DNA from: UBA6065 sp036565605 | GTDB taxonomy: Bacteria > Patescibacteriota > Minisyncoccia > Phycocordibacterales > UBA6065 | DNA length: 64,000 nt | Reading direction: 5' to 3' | Assembly (NCBI GenBank): GCA_036565605.1 | Contig: DATCXV010000009.1 | Coordinates: 1-64,000, forward strand | Part shown: piece by piece, positions 50,558 through 58,742 of the stretch | Position numbering within the stretch: position 1 is the stretch's first letter | Layout of the letters: each line of letters opens with the position of its first letter | Program-made: the position numbers and the translations under genes | Notes under the pieces: model-generated | What the model saw: only the letters and a program-made list of their open reading frames with translations | What the model was told of the DNA's origin: nothing | The model's database searches: none

Positions 50558-52462
50558 TTACTTCTTTTCCGTGTACTCAGCGTCCTTCACACCATCCTTA
50601 CCGTCATCTTTCTTCTGATCACCTCCCTGCTGACTCTGACTGTTCTGGCCAGCCGCCTGCTGTGCTTTCATCATGGCTTCGCCAATCTTCTGCATCGATG
50701 TAGATAGTGCTTCGGAAGCTTTCTTGATCGCTTCAACATCTGTGCCTTCCTTGGCTTTCTTCAGATCCGCGATCTTGGCTTCGACGTCGGACTTCACATC
50801 GGCAGGAACTTTGTCTCCGCCGTCTTTAAGGGACTTTTCAGCAGTATAAATCATTTGCTCTGCAATGTTACGAGTCTCGACTTCGGACTTTTTCTTTTCG
50901 TCTTCAGCAGCGTTCATTTCCGCATCCTTCTTCATGCGTTCGATGTCTTCCTTGGATAGGCCTGACGAACCTTGGATCTTGATCGACTGCTCTTTACCGG
51001 TCGATTTCTCCTTGGCCTTGACGTTCAAGATGCCGTTTGCGTCGATATCGAAGGTCACTTCGACCTGTGGGACGCCACGTGGAGCTGGCGGAATGCCGTC
51101 GAGGATGAACTTACCCAGCGATTTGTTGTCTTTCGCCATCGCACGGTCTCCTTGGACGACGTGGATCTCTACCGAAGTTTGATTATCTGCCGCGGTCGAG
51201 AACACCTGTGATCGCGAGGCTGGGATCGTGGTGTTCTTCTCGATCAACTTCGTCGCCACGCCACCCATGGTTTCGATGCCAAAGGAAAGTGGAATAACAT
51301 CGAGAAGGAGCACGTCTTTGACATCACCCTTCAAAACGCCACCCTGAATAGCTGCGCCCAAAGCGACCACTTCATCCGGGTTCACGCCCATGTGCGGCTT
51401 CTTTTTGAAGTAGTCTTCGACAGCTTTCTGCATGGCGGGCATGCGGGTCTGGCCGCCGACCAGGATCACTTCGTTGATGTCGCCCAAGTTGAACGGAGAC
51501 GCTTCCATGGCACGCTTAGTGATCATCATGGCGCGGTCAATGAATTCAGCACAAAGCTCTTCAAGCTTTGCACGAGTCATTTTTTTAACCAAGTGAAGTG
51601 GACCGTCCGAACCGACCGAGATGAACGGAATATTGATCTCGGTTTCGACGGCGGTTGAAAGCTCGATCTTTGCCTTTTCGGCCGCATCGTCGAGGCGCTG
51701 TTTTGCAAGTGTGTCTTTGCGCAGGTCTACGCCGTTCTCCTTCTGAAACTCTTCAGCAAGCCAGTTGATAATTTTCTGGTCGATGTCTTTGCCGCCCAGG
51801 TGCGCGTCACCGTCGGTCGATTTCACTTCGATGACGTCGTCGCCTACTTCCAGAACGGAAATATCGAAGGTACCACCACCAAAGTCGAAGACGACGATCT
51901 TCTCGTCTTTCTTTTTGTTGAAGCCGTATGCAAGAGCAGCGGCGGTCGGTTCATTAATGATGCGCTTTACATCAAGACCTGCGATCTTGCCGGCGTCTTT
52001 GGTTGCCTGACGCTGCGAGTCGTTGAAATATGCAGGCACCGTAATGACCGCTTCGGTCACCGGTTCGCCCAGGCGTGCCTCGGCATCCGCCTTCAATTTG
52101 GCCAAGATCATGGCCGACATTTCTTCTGGGCGGTACCACTTGTCACCCATCTTTACTTCAATGCCGCCATTTTCGGACTTGCGCGATTCGAATGGAACCG
52201 ACGCGACGTCCTTCTGTACTCCTGGTTCGTCCCACGAGTGGCCGATGAAGCGCTTGATCTGATAAACCGTGTTCTTCGGGTTTGTCACTGACTGGCGCTT
52301 GGCGATTACGCCAACGACACGCTCCTTGGTTTTGGTTTCCGCGACGATTGACGGCGTCGTGCGCATGCCTTCGGCATTTTCAAGAATCTTGGCCTCACCT
52401 CCTTCCATAACTGCAACGGCCGAGTTCGTGGTACCAAGATCGATACCAATTATTTTAGACAT
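50558..52462 (-). CDS. dnaK: chaperone DnaK (Hsp70)
   Basis: A 634-residue Hsp70. The ATPase domain opens MSKIIGIDLGTTNSAVAVMEGG; IINEPTAAALAYGF, VFDFGGGTFDISVLEVGD and VILVGGQTRMPAMQ are diagnostic. The substrate-binding domain has VTFDIDANGILNVKAKEKSTGKEQSI; the C-terminal lid ends in a Gln/Gly/Asp/Lys-rich tail. Start 52462 is the conserved Met. No hrcA gene or CIRCE element is visible around it. Confidence 0.98.
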   Translation of the reverse strand: MSKIIGIDLGTTNSAVAVMEGGEAKILENAEGMRTTPSIVAETKTKERVVGVIAKRQSVTNPKNTVYQIKRFIGHSWDEPGVQKDVASVPFESRKSENGGIEVKMGDKWYRPEEMSAMILAKLKADAEARLGEPVTEAVITVPAYFNDSQRQATKDAGKIAGLDVKRIINEPTAAALAYGFNKKKDEKIVVFDFGGGTFDISVLEVGDDVIEVKSTDGDAHLGGKDIDQKIINWLAEEFQKENGVDLRKDTLAKQRLDDAAEKAKIELSTAVETEINIPFISVGSDGPLHLVKKMTRAKLEELCAEFIDRAMMITKRAMEASPFNLGDINEVILVGGQTRMPAMQKAVEDYFKKKPHMGVNPDEVVALGAAIQGGVLKGDVKDVLLLDVIPLSFGIETMGGVATKLIEKNTTIPASRSQVFSTAADNQTSVEIHVVQGDRAMAKDNKSLGKFILDGIPPAPRGVPQVEVTFDIDANGILNVKAKEKSTGKEQSIKIQGSSGLSKEDIERMKKDAEMNAAEDEKKKSEVETRNIAEQMIYTAEKSLKDGGDKVPADVKSDVEAKIADLKKAKEGTDVEAIKKASEALSTSMQKIGEAMMKAQQAAGQNSQSQQGGDQKKDDGKDGVKDAEYTEKK

Positions 52463-52489
52463 AGTTTGTGAGCTTAACGTTCGGTAATA

Positions 52490-52513
52490 GAAAAGCACGG
52501 CGAAATGCCGTAC
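52490..52513 (-). terminator. terminator between the small membrane protein gene and dnaK
   Basis: GTACGGC/GCCGTGC around ATTTC followed by TTTT on the minus strand. Confidence 0.65.
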
Positions 52514-52519
52514 AAGGCG

Positions 52520-52822
52520 TTAAGCAATTGCAGGCGCGCGCGGAGGTTGGTTTACGAGAAAGACCAGGGTGTATACAAAGGGCGCGACATAAGTCTGAAA
52601 TACAGCCTTAGCAGCCAATAATGGCGCGCGCGTAAAGGCAGCTGGAAGGGTCAAAACGGCATCTTCCTTGGCCATCTGCGCAGGTGCCGTCTTAGTACCG
52701 AGGAAGCGCACTTCCACCGCTCCACCCATGTTTATGAGAGCAAAGAAAGCAAAAACCGATTCTCCGTTTCCGAGAACCACTTCTTTGCTGACTATGTGAA
52801 CTTTGGGTTGCTGGATGAGCAT
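52520..52822 (-). CDS. small membrane protein between grpE and dnaK (100 aa)
   Basis: From Met 52822: MLIQQPKVHIVSKEVVLGNGESVFAFFALINMGGAVEVRFLGT, then an Ala-rich part, a hydrophobic segment (FQTYVAPFVYTLVFLV) and a Pro-rich tail (NQPPRAPAIA). No known family. TACTAT ends 6 nt before ATG and a terminator follows the stop, so it is an independent unit inside the heat-shock cluster. A beta-rich external domain is possible. Confidence 0.55.
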   Translation of the reverse strand: MLIQQPKVHIVSKEVVLGNGESVFAFFALINMGGAVEVRFLGTKTAPAQMAKEDAVLTLPAAFTRAPLLAAKAVFQTYVAPFVYTLVFLVNQPPRAPAIA

Positions 52823-52828
52823 CGCTTG

Positions 52829-52834
52829 ATAGTA
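52829..52834 (-). promoter_or_regulatory. -10 box of the small membrane protein gene
   Basis: TACTAT on the minus strand ends 6 nt before ATG 52822. Confidence 0.4.
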
Positions 52835-52850
52835 CGTATGATATCCGATC

Positions 52851-53309
52851 TTACTTTCCTTCCACAACAACGACCTTTGCCGGACGGATCAGTTTGGCGC
52901 CGAGTATGTATCCTTTTTCAATGACTTTCAGTATGGTGTCAGGTTTCGCGCCCTCTGACTTTTCATATTTTATAGCTTCGTGCTTGGAATGATCGAAAGA
53001 CTCACCTAATGGATTGATTTCCTTCAAACCGTTCTGCTCGAGCACGCCCTTGAGCTGGTTATAAATGTACTCGATACCTGCACGCCAATTTTTGTCAGCC
53101 TTTTCCCAGGCTTCTTTATTCGAGAATGCCATTTCAAAAGACTGAAGAACGGGCAAAAGCTCTTCGATCAGTCCTTCGTTTGCCATGGTGCGGAAATCAG
53201 CCATGGTGGCTTCGGACTGTTTCTTGAAATTGGCGAAGTCCGCTTTGGCGCGTTGCCAGCCCGCAAGATATTCGTCGCGCTCGGCGGTGATTTTTTCAAT
53301 ATCGCTCAT
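52851..53309 (-). CDS. grpE: nucleotide-exchange factor GrpE
   Basis: A 152-residue co-chaperone that releases ADP from DnaK. Coiled-coil N-terminus (ITAERDEYLAGWQRAKADFANFKKQSE), then ELLPVLQSFEMAF, GLKEINPLGESFDHSKHEAI and a beta head ending GYILGAKLIRPAKVVV, as in the family. It is the first gene of the cluster and has a consensus-like promoter. Confidence 0.95.
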   Translation of the reverse strand: MSDIEKITAERDEYLAGWQRAKADFANFKKQSEATMADFRTMANEGLIEELLPVLQSFEMAFSNKEAWEKADKNWRAGIEYIYNQLKGVLEQNGLKEINPLGESFDHSKHEAIKYEKSEGAKPDTILKVIEKGYILGAKLIRPAKVVVVEGK

Positions 53310-53320
53310 ATGGTTTTGAC

Positions 53321-53349
53321 ATTTTAATGATGCGGAGATAACCTGTCAA
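53321..53349 (-). promoter_or_regulatory. sigma-70 promoter of grpE with flanking inverted repeat
   Basis: TTGACA (53344-53349), 17 bp and TAAAAT (53321-53326) on the minus strand, 11 nt before the grpE ATG. A second TTGACA on the plus strand (53317-53322) makes a TTGACA-N21-TGTCAA inverted repeat across it. Confidence 0.75.
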
Positions 53350-53397
53350 TGGGTCAGTATCGCTCATCAACCTCAACGTATCAAAACGTATCCCAAA

Positions 53398-53736
53398 ATG
53401 AGTTCATTGCAGTCAGTAGTAGATTTCCGTCAAACTGGAAGCTTCTCCTCTAACAGATTCCTTATTAGTCTTCCCTTGCCCGTTGAATATCCAAGCAAGG
53501 GTTGTCCCTTAAGGAAAATGTTCGAGATCGAAGGCAATTACCGTGCTCCGCGCCGTGGCGCCCAGCTTCAGGTACCAGGTCTTGGCAATTTGTTTGTTGC
53601 TGCGATCTCGTGGGAGCCACGCAAAGGTGGCGCTCGGCAGATTGTGACCATGGACATGGCTCCAGGGGGTACACGTATTAGGCTCCCGGACGAGGAAACG
53701 ATGCAGGCGCTCGGTTACGAACTCTTCACTAACTGA
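53398..53736 (+). CDS. hypothetical protein (112 aa)
   Basis: I do not recognise it. The N-terminal third is irregular (SSLQSVVDFRQTGSFSSN), while the rest looks folded and beta-rich: MFEIEGNYRAPRRGAQLQVPGLGNLFVAAISWEPR, then QIVTMDMAPGGTRIRLPDEETMQALGYELF. ATG 53521 (MFEIEG) could be the real start. It is transcribed opposite to grpE and closed by a strong terminator. Confidence 0.5.
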   Translation: MSSLQSVVDFRQTGSFSSNRFLISLPLPVEYPSKGCPLRKMFEIEGNYRAPRRGAQLQVPGLGNLFVAAISWEPRKGGARQIVTMDMAPGGTRIRLPDEETMQALGYELFTN

Positions 53737-53757
53737 CGGACCGCTTCTCTTTATATG

Positions 53758-53789
53758 AAACCGATCGCAAAGAAGCGATCGGTTTTTTT
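53758..53789 (+). terminator. rho-independent terminator
   Basis: ACCGATCGC/GCGATCGGT around AAAGAA, followed by a T-run; convergent with the following minus-strand gene. Confidence 0.9.
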
Positions 53790-53801
53790 ATCTCCCTTTA
53801 A

Positions 53802-54023
53802 TTAAATCGCTCTCCACGTTGAACCCGTACATACTTCGAGAGTTGAACTGTGCCAGCGTATCGTGCCAGCTGTGTCTGGAGCGTGATCATTAATGGAATT
53901 AAAGCTGATCCAACCAATATTCGGCGACCATGCCCACCCAACCAAATTGTGTTCGGTACCGGCGTGCACGAAAATCGGCACCAAGAAAAGTGGGATTACT
54001 AAAAATAGCTTCCGCAAGGACAT
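53802..54023 (-). CDS. small secreted protein with a WAWSPNIGWISFNS motif
   Basis: A 73-residue protein: signal peptide (KLFLVIPLFLVPIFVHAG), then NLVGWAWSPNIGWISFNSIND, and a short end with one Cys (TLEVCTGSTWRAI). The AWSxNIGWISF motif recurs, often in many copies, in large secreted proteins of Parcubacteria; here there is only one copy, so this may be a minimal or cut-down member. It is adjacent to a pseudopilin gene. Confidence 0.65.
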   Translation of the reverse strand: MSLRKLFLVIPLFLVPIFVHAGTEHNLVGWAWSPNIGWISFNSINDHAPDTAGTIRWHSSTLEVCTGSTWRAI

Positions 54024-54055
54024 AGATCAAGGAAGGTATATCATTAATTTGTGAC

Positions 54056-54592
54056 CTACCACGGTCGCGGTGTTCCGTTGATCGCAGTTGAGCCTGCGTA
54101 TGTGACATTGTCTGGAAGTATGATGATGATTTCGCGAGAAGTAGCTCCGTTTCTAATAATAAAGTATTTCGTAAGAGCCGTTGAAGAGAAGTTTTGAGAT
54201 GCGGGAGTTCCTAACTTGCGCCAGCCGTCCCTGAAATAGGCATATATTGCAGCCGCACTTCCGTCTTTTGTTGCAAGCGGGAATACTTCTGAAAGCCTAT
54301 TGGTCATACTTTGAGAAGGGACATAGCCATCGCCATCGGTAATATTTGAAAGAGCGAAAGTCCCTTCATCAATTATGAAATAATGGTCCATATTTACTGG
54401 AAGCACATAAGAATGCGTTCCATTGAGACGGTTGACTGCTATACTGTTGCGCGATTGAATTACCTCTTCCTGTTGTTTTGCGACAAGAGCCTTCGATCGT
54501 GAAGTGTTAAGGGTAGACATAACGACGGAAGCAAGAAGAGATATGATCGAGATGACGACGAGAAGTTCGATAAGAGTGAAACCTTTTTTCAT
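54056..54592 (-). CDS. type IV pseudopilin
   Basis: From Met 54592 (MKKGFTLIE), 178 residues: leader MKKG, cleavage before Phe, assembly helix FTLIELLVVISIISLLASVV, nearly identical to the pilins at 8780 and 9550. The globular part is different and has no paired Cys. TGTGATACT ends 9 nt before this Met; the Met at 54601 adjoins the box and is less likely. Confidence 0.85.
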   Translation of the reverse strand: MKKGFTLIELLVVISIISLLASVVMSTLNTSRSKALVAKQQEEVIQSRNSIAVNRLNGTHSYVLPVNMDHYFIIDEGTFALSNITDGDGYVPSQSMTNRLSEVFPLATKDGSAAAIYAYFRDGWRKLGTPASQNFSSTALTKYFIIRNGATSREIIIILPDNVTYAGSTAINGTPRPW

Positions 54593-54613
54593 TAATTTCA
54601 TAGTATCACAATA

Positions 54614-54647
54614 AAAAATTCTCGATCTAGTCAGATCGAGAATTTTT
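54614..54647. terminator. terminator of the ribosomal operon
   Basis: AAAAATTCTCGATCT pairs with AGATCGAGAATTTTT around a short loop, 12 bp after the rpsI stop. Confidence 0.88.
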
Positions 54648-54659
54648 GTGAAGTGAATT

Positions 54660-55076
54660 TTAACGTTTAGACCACTGTGGGCTTTTACGTGCCTTCTTGA
54701 GGCCGAACTTCCTGCGTTCTTTGGCGCGAGGATCGCGCTTCAACATGCCCGCCTTCTTAAGCTTCTTGCGGAGCTCTTTATCATATTCGATCAAAGCGCG
54801 CGAGATAGCATGGCGCAGCGCTTCAGCCTGGCCGTGGATTCCGCCGCCTGTAATAACTGCGGTAACCTTGAACTTCTGAGTAAGCTTAGCCTCGTTGAAC
54901 GGAGCAGTAGCGATCGACTGAAGTTCGGTCGTAGCGAAATAGCCGGCCAAATCTTTGTTAGATTCGTCTGCGTTCGAAATCTCGAACGATTCTTTCGCTG
55001 CCGGCGAAATGCGCGCGCGAGCAACTGCCGTCTTGCGGCGTCCGACTGCTTCGAAATATTTAGTATCGGTAGACAT
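54660..55076 (-). CDS. rpsI: 30S ribosomal protein S9
   Basis: A 138-residue protein: YFEAVGRRKTAVARARI at the start, GGGIHGQAEALRHAISRAL in the middle, ending RKFGLKKARKSPQWSKR. The C-terminal tail reaches the P-site tRNA; SKR is the conserved ending. Last gene of the operon. Confidence 0.97.
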   Translation of the reverse strand: MSTDTKYFEAVGRRKTAVARARISPAAKESFEISNADESNKDLAGYFATTELQSIATAPFNEAKLTQKFKVTAVITGGGIHGQAEALRHAISRALIEYDKELRKKLKKAGMLKRDPRAKERRKFGLKKARKSPQWSKR

Positions 55077-55093
55077 AAAATTACGGCGTATGG

Positions 55094-55444
55094 TTATTCG
55101 GTGACGGTCAAATTCTTCATCATCCTGTCCTGAAGCTTGTTCTTCGGGAGCATGCCGTAGACAGCGACTTTGAAAGCTTCGCCATAACCTTTTTTCTCGA
55201 TCATATGTGCGAGCGTTGATTCGATCAAGCCGCCCGGGTAACCAGTGTAGCGAGTATAGATCTTTTCATCCTTCTTCTTGGATGTAATATCAGCCTTGGA
55301 AGCATTGGTGATCGTCACTTTGACGTCAGCAACAACGTTCGGCTGGTATGCCGTCGAAGTCTTGCCCATAAGGATCTTCGCAGCCTGCGATGCAATGCGG
55401 CCGATCTTCTTTCCCGATGCGTCGATGGTGTGGTTGGTAGTCAT
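55094..55444 (-). CDS. rplM: 50S ribosomal protein L13 (short)
   Basis: A 116-residue L13 with TIDASGKKIGRIASQAAKILMGK and GYPGGLIESTLAHMIEKKGYGEAFKVAVYGMLPKN. Usual length is about 142; both ends are trimmed here, as often in reduced genomes. Paired with rpsI as in most bacteria. Confidence 0.95.
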   Translation of the reverse strand: MTTNHTIDASGKKIGRIASQAAKILMGKTSTAYQPNVVADVKVTITNASKADITSKKKDEKIYTRYTGYPGGLIESTLAHMIEKKGYGEAFKVAVYGMLPKNKLQDRMMKNLTVTE

Positions 55445-55448
55445 ACGT

Positions 55449-55802
55449 TTACTTTACGAACTGGATATGAGCCATCTTGGCGCCATCGGTCTTACGCAAT
55501 GGAAGTTTAACGACACGAGTGTATCCGCCTGGGCGGCCCTTGTATGCCGGAGCGATCTTTTCGATCAGCTTCTTGGCAGCTTTTTCATCGCCGATGCGAG
55601 AAACGATCAGGCGGCGATTTGCAAGCGTTGCGTCGAGTGCCTTGGTAACCAAAGGCTCGATGAACATGCGCAATTCTTTTGCGCGAGTTTCAGTCGTGGT
55701 GATGCCCTCATGCAGAACAAGCGAGCGCACCAAAGACTTGACGAGCGAGCGTCGCTGTCCGCGTTCCCTTCCCAGAGTGCTGAATTTGTCGTGGTGGCGC
55801 AT
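55449..55802 (-). CDS. rplQ: 50S ribosomal protein L17
   Basis: A 117-residue protein: MRHHDKFSTLGRERGQRRSLVKSLVRSLVLHEGITTTETRAKELR is the family start. The ending (GYTRVVKLPLRKTDGAKMAHIQFV) is also typical. It follows rpoA as in almost all bacteria. Confidence 0.97.
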   Translation of the reverse strand: MRHHDKFSTLGRERGQRRSLVKSLVRSLVLHEGITTTETRAKELRMFIEPLVTKALDATLANRRLIVSRIGDEKAAKKLIEKIAPAYKGRPGGYTRVVKLPLRKTDGAKMAHIQFVK

Positions 55803-55830
55803 GGTTTTCTAATGGAGGGCTATCTTAACA

Positions 55831-56793
55831 TTATTTAAGCGTAATGCCAAATTCCGAGAGAGCTTTCTTGATTTCCTGAATGCCCTTCGGACCAAGACCG
55901 TCGATCGACTCGATGTCGATCTCCTTCTTCTTGACCAAGCCTCCGACGGTGCGGATGTTGGCCGAAGAAAGTGCGTTCATGGTGCGAGGCGAAAGCTCCA
56001 GCTCTTCGATGCGAGTCTTCAAGAACTCGGTATCAAGTTCTTTCTTCGGCATAGCGACCGGTTCGAGCTTTGCAGGCTTCGCTTCGGCTGCCGGTTCCTC
56101 TTCTTTGAAGCCAACAATGGCCTTCAACTGATGAATCATGGTCGCGATCGACTGCTCCAAAGCCTGGTGAGGCGTGATAGTACCGTCGGTTTCGATGGTA
56201 AGCTTCATGCGGTTGAAATCCGTGCGGTCACCGACGCGCATATTTTCAACTTCGTAGTTTACGCGGCGGATCGGAGTAAACGTTGCATCAAGTGCAATAG
56301 TGCCAATATCAACACGATCTTTCTGAAGAACGTCCTTCGAGACATAGCCAAGACCGCGAGCAACCGTTATTTCCATATCGATGTCAGCCGCCTTGTCAGT
56401 AAGGCTCATGATGTACTGGTCAGGATTGAGAATCTCGACCTGGCCTGGAACCTCAAGGTCAGCGCCGGTAACATCCTTGACGCCCTTTATTTTGAGCGAG
56501 ATTGTCTGAGGCTCGTTACCCGTCATCTTGATGCGGAGGCGCTTCAAGTTAAGCAGGATGGTGATAACGTCTTCCTTGACGCCTTCAATAGTCGAAAATT
56601 CGTGTTGGACGCCAGCGATCTTTACATGCGTTACTGCCGTACCTGGCAAAGATGACAAAATGATGCGGCGAAGGCTGTTACCCAAGGTGTGACCATAACC
56701 CGGATAGAGGCCGTCAATTTCGTATACGCCAAGATTATCCTTTTCAAGGACGATTTTCGGCTTCGACGGTACTACGATGTGAGTCTCGTTCAT
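55831..56793 (-). CDS. rpoA: RNA polymerase alpha subunit
   Basis: A 320-residue subunit: the N-domain for dimerisation (YPGYGHTLGNSLRRIILSSLPG), a linker rich in Ala, Glu, Pro and Lys, and the C-terminal helix-hairpin-helix domain (IEELELSPRTMNALSSANIRTVGGLVKKKEIDIESIDGLGPKGIQEIKKAL), which can contact activators and UP elements. Confidence 0.98.
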   Translation of the reverse strand: MNETHIVVPSKPKIVLEKDNLGVYEIDGLYPGYGHTLGNSLRRIILSSLPGTAVTHVKIAGVQHEFSTIEGVKEDVITILLNLKRLRIKMTGNEPQTISLKIKGVKDVTGADLEVPGQVEILNPDQYIMSLTDKAADIDMEITVARGLGYVSKDVLQKDRVDIGTIALDATFTPIRRVNYEVENMRVGDRTDFNRMKLTIETDGTITPHQALEQSIATMIHQLKAIVGFKEEEPAAEAKPAKLEPVAMPKKELDTEFLKTRIEELELSPRTMNALSSANIRTVGGLVKKKEIDIESIDGLGPKGIQEIKKALSEFGITLK

Positions 56794-56814
56794 AGTGTGT
56801 ACGTTACTTAAAAA

Positions 56815-57417
56815 TTAACGGCTATAAAACTCGATCACTTGCCCCAGGTTGAAGAGGTTCTCCTTCTGATCCCACTTCGGAGATCCCTCGGCGGAAGCAG
56901 TCTTCTTGTCTGCGTCGTAGGAGAGCCACGACGGAATTCTTGCGGCCTTTGCTTTCTCTTCAAAATCCTTGAAGAGAGGCTTCTTCTGGCTTGATGGCAT
57001 AACAGTGATCTTGTCGCCCTTCCCTACTTCGAACGAAGGCGAATTGGTGCGAGTACCATCGACGGCAATGTGGCCGTGAACGACCATCTGGCGAGCTGCC
57101 TGACGCGTCGGCGCCCAACCAAGGCGGTACAAAACATTGTCGAGGCGTGTTTCGAGGCGTTCATACAATGCCTGCGTAGTGTTCACGCCCTTCTTGGCCA
57201 CCGATTCCTTGACATACTTCTTGAACTGGCGCTCCAAAACACCGTAGGTATAGCGAACCTTCTGCTTTTCAAGCATCGAGAGAGCGAAATCTCCTTTCGG
57301 GCGAGAACCCGACGGTGCCTTGCGCTCTGCGCGGAGAGCGAACTTCTGGGTCGACGTTTTCTCGAAGATTGATGCTCCGAGGCGGCGTGCGATCTTGTAC
57401 TTGGGCTTGTTGATCAT
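56815..57417 (-). CDS. rpsD: 30S ribosomal protein S4
   Basis: A 200-residue primary rRNA-binding protein. The S4 RNA-binding domain reads RLDNVLYRLGWAPTRQAARQMVVHGHIAVDG. The N-terminal zinc-binding Cys of C+ paralogues are absent, so this is a zinc-free type. Confidence 0.97.
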   Translation of the reverse strand: MINKPKYKIARRLGASIFEKTSTQKFALRAERKAPSGSRPKGDFALSMLEKQKVRYTYGVLERQFKKYVKESVAKKGVNTTQALYERLETRLDNVLYRLGWAPTRQAARQMVVHGHIAVDGTRTNSPSFEVGKGDKITVMPSSQKKPLFKDFEEKAKAARIPSWLSYDADKKTASAEGSPKWDQKENLFNLGQVIEFYSR

Positions 57418-57435
57418 AGGAATTGGTAAATTGGA

Positions 57436-57876
57436 TTAGACGCGTCGCGGTTTCTTTGGTCGAGGGCCATTGTGCGGAACTGGCGTCACGTCCTTAACAG
57501 ACGAAATGCCGATGCCCTTGGTGATGAATGAACGGACAGCCGATTCACGGCCCGATCCAACACCCTTAATAACGACGGAAACTTCTTTGACACCCATGAG
57601 CTTTGCTTTGTCAGCAAGAATCTCGCCAACTTTGGCAGCAGCAAACGGAGTTCCCTTCTTTGCGCCCTTGAAACCAAGAGCTCCTGACGAAGACTGGGCC
57701 AACGCGTTACCCTTGGAATCAGTAAGCAGACAGAGCGTGTTATTGTACGTGGACTGGACGTACAAGGTCGCAGCGTCAACTTTGCGCTTTGGTGCTTTGA
57801 CGGTAGCCGTGCTTGCCGACGGATTCTTCGGCTCGGACGACGCGACTTTCTTCTCTGCTTTCTTTGCTTCAGCCAT
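57436..57876 (-). CDS. rpsK: 30S ribosomal protein S11
   Basis: A 146-residue protein with an Ala/Lys/Ser-rich N-terminal extension of about 30 residues. The core is YVQSTYNNTLCLLTDSKGNALAQSSSGALGFKGAKKGTPFAA and it ends with TPVPHNGPRPKKPRRV. It binds the 30S platform. Confidence 0.97.
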   Translation of the reverse strand: MAEAKKAEKKVASSEPKNPSASTATVKAPKRKVDAATLYVQSTYNNTLCLLTDSKGNALAQSSSGALGFKGAKKGTPFAAAKVGEILADKAKLMGVKEVSVVIKGVGSGRESAVRSFITKGIGISSVKDVTPVPHNGPRPKKPRRV

Positions 57877-57909
57877 GGTGTTTAGGAATAATTAAATTAC
57901 TTCAGCAGA

Positions 57910-58290
57910 TTACTTCTTCTCTGCTACCTTGCGACCGGTGCCCGCTGTCTTGCGGACGTTACCGCGGCGAGTACGCGAGTTGGTCTTGGTGCGCTGACCG
58001 CGAACCGGGAGGCCGCGCTGATGGCGAACACCACGATACGCCTTGATGTCCTTCAAGCGTTTTACGTTTGCTGCGACTTCGCGCTTCAAGTCGCCTTCGA
58101 TCTTGAGGCCTTCCATCGCTGCCTTAATAGAGTTTTCTTCATCCGCCGTGATGTCTTTCGACTTTTTGGTCGGATCAATCTTAGCGTCCTCGAGGATCGA
58201 GAGAGCGCGAGAACGACCGACGCCGTAGAGCGTGGTCAGAGCGATTGCAATTTGCTTTTCGTCAGGAAGGGTTATACCGAGGATGCGCAT
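57910..58290 (-). CDS. rpsM: 30S ribosomal protein S13
   Basis: A 126-residue protein: MRILGITLPDEKQIAIALTTLYGVGRSRALSIL at the start, then RGVRHQRGLPVRGQRTKTNSRTRRG, the conserved RG-rich part. It contacts tRNA and the subunit bridge at the 30S head. Confidence 0.97.
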   Translation of the reverse strand: MRILGITLPDEKQIAIALTTLYGVGRSRALSILEDAKIDPTKKSKDITADEENSIKAAMEGLKIEGDLKREVAANVKRLKDIKAYRGVRHQRGLPVRGQRTKTNSRTRRGNVRKTAGTGRKVAEKK

Positions 58291-58343
58291 GGGTAGGACG
58301 TGTGGGAATAGGTTGCTATGGTAGCACGGTCACTTTTAAATGT

Positions 58344-58460
58344 CTAGCCCTGACGCTGCTTATGGCGAGGATTGCCCTTGCACACAACATAAACATAGCC
58401 CTTGCGACGGACTATTTTGCACTTGGCGCACTTGACCTGTACCGATGATTTTACTCGCAT
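58344..58460 (-). CDS. rpmJ: 50S ribosomal protein L36
   Basis: A 38-residue protein: MRVKSSVQVKCAKCKIVRRKG, then YVYVVCKGNPRHKQRQG. Zinc ligands Cys11, Cys14, Cys27 and His33 are all present. It lies between infA and rpsM as in other bacteria. Confidence 0.95.
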   Translation of the reverse strand: MRVKSSVQVKCAKCKIVRRKGYVYVVCKGNPRHKQRQG

Positions 58461-58482
58461 GGAATTTGATTAAAAATGAAAA

Positions 58483-58695
58483 CTACATTCGCTGGACTAC
58501 CCTGCCTTTGCCGCCGTAGGGATCAAGCTCTACCTTGACCTTGTCGCCGACAAGCACCCGGATACGATTCATCCTCATCTTGCCTGCAAGATACGTCAGT
58601 ATCTCGGAACCGTCTTCGAGTTGGACGCGAAAGAAGGTATTAGGCAAGGCTTCGGTGACGACGCCCTGGACGCTTTGTTTATCTTGGTCTGCCAT
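58483..58695 (-). CDS. infA: translation initiation factor IF-1
   Basis: A 70-residue OB-fold protein that occupies the A site during initiation. GVVTEALPNTFFRVQLEDGSEILTYLAGKMRMNRIRVLVGDKVKVELDPYGGKGRVVQR is the standard sequence pattern (here shortened in places). First gene of the ribosomal operon, 11 nt or so behind the expected transcription start. Confidence 0.96.
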   Translation of the reverse strand: MADQDKQSVQGVVTEALPNTFFRVQLEDGSEILTYLAGKMRMNRIRVLVGDKVKVELDPYGGKGRVVQRM

Positions 58696-58713
58696 TATTT
58701 CGAACGTCTTGCC

Positions 58714-58742
58714 ATTATAGACTGAAGCAAGAAGAGTGTCAA
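58714..58742 (-). promoter_or_regulatory. consensus sigma-70 promoter of the infA-rpsI operon
   Basis: Perfect TTGACA (58737-58742) and perfect TATAAT (58714-58719) with a 17-bp spacer on the minus strand, upstream of infA. The -35 abuts the stop of the preceding gene. Confidence 0.9.
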
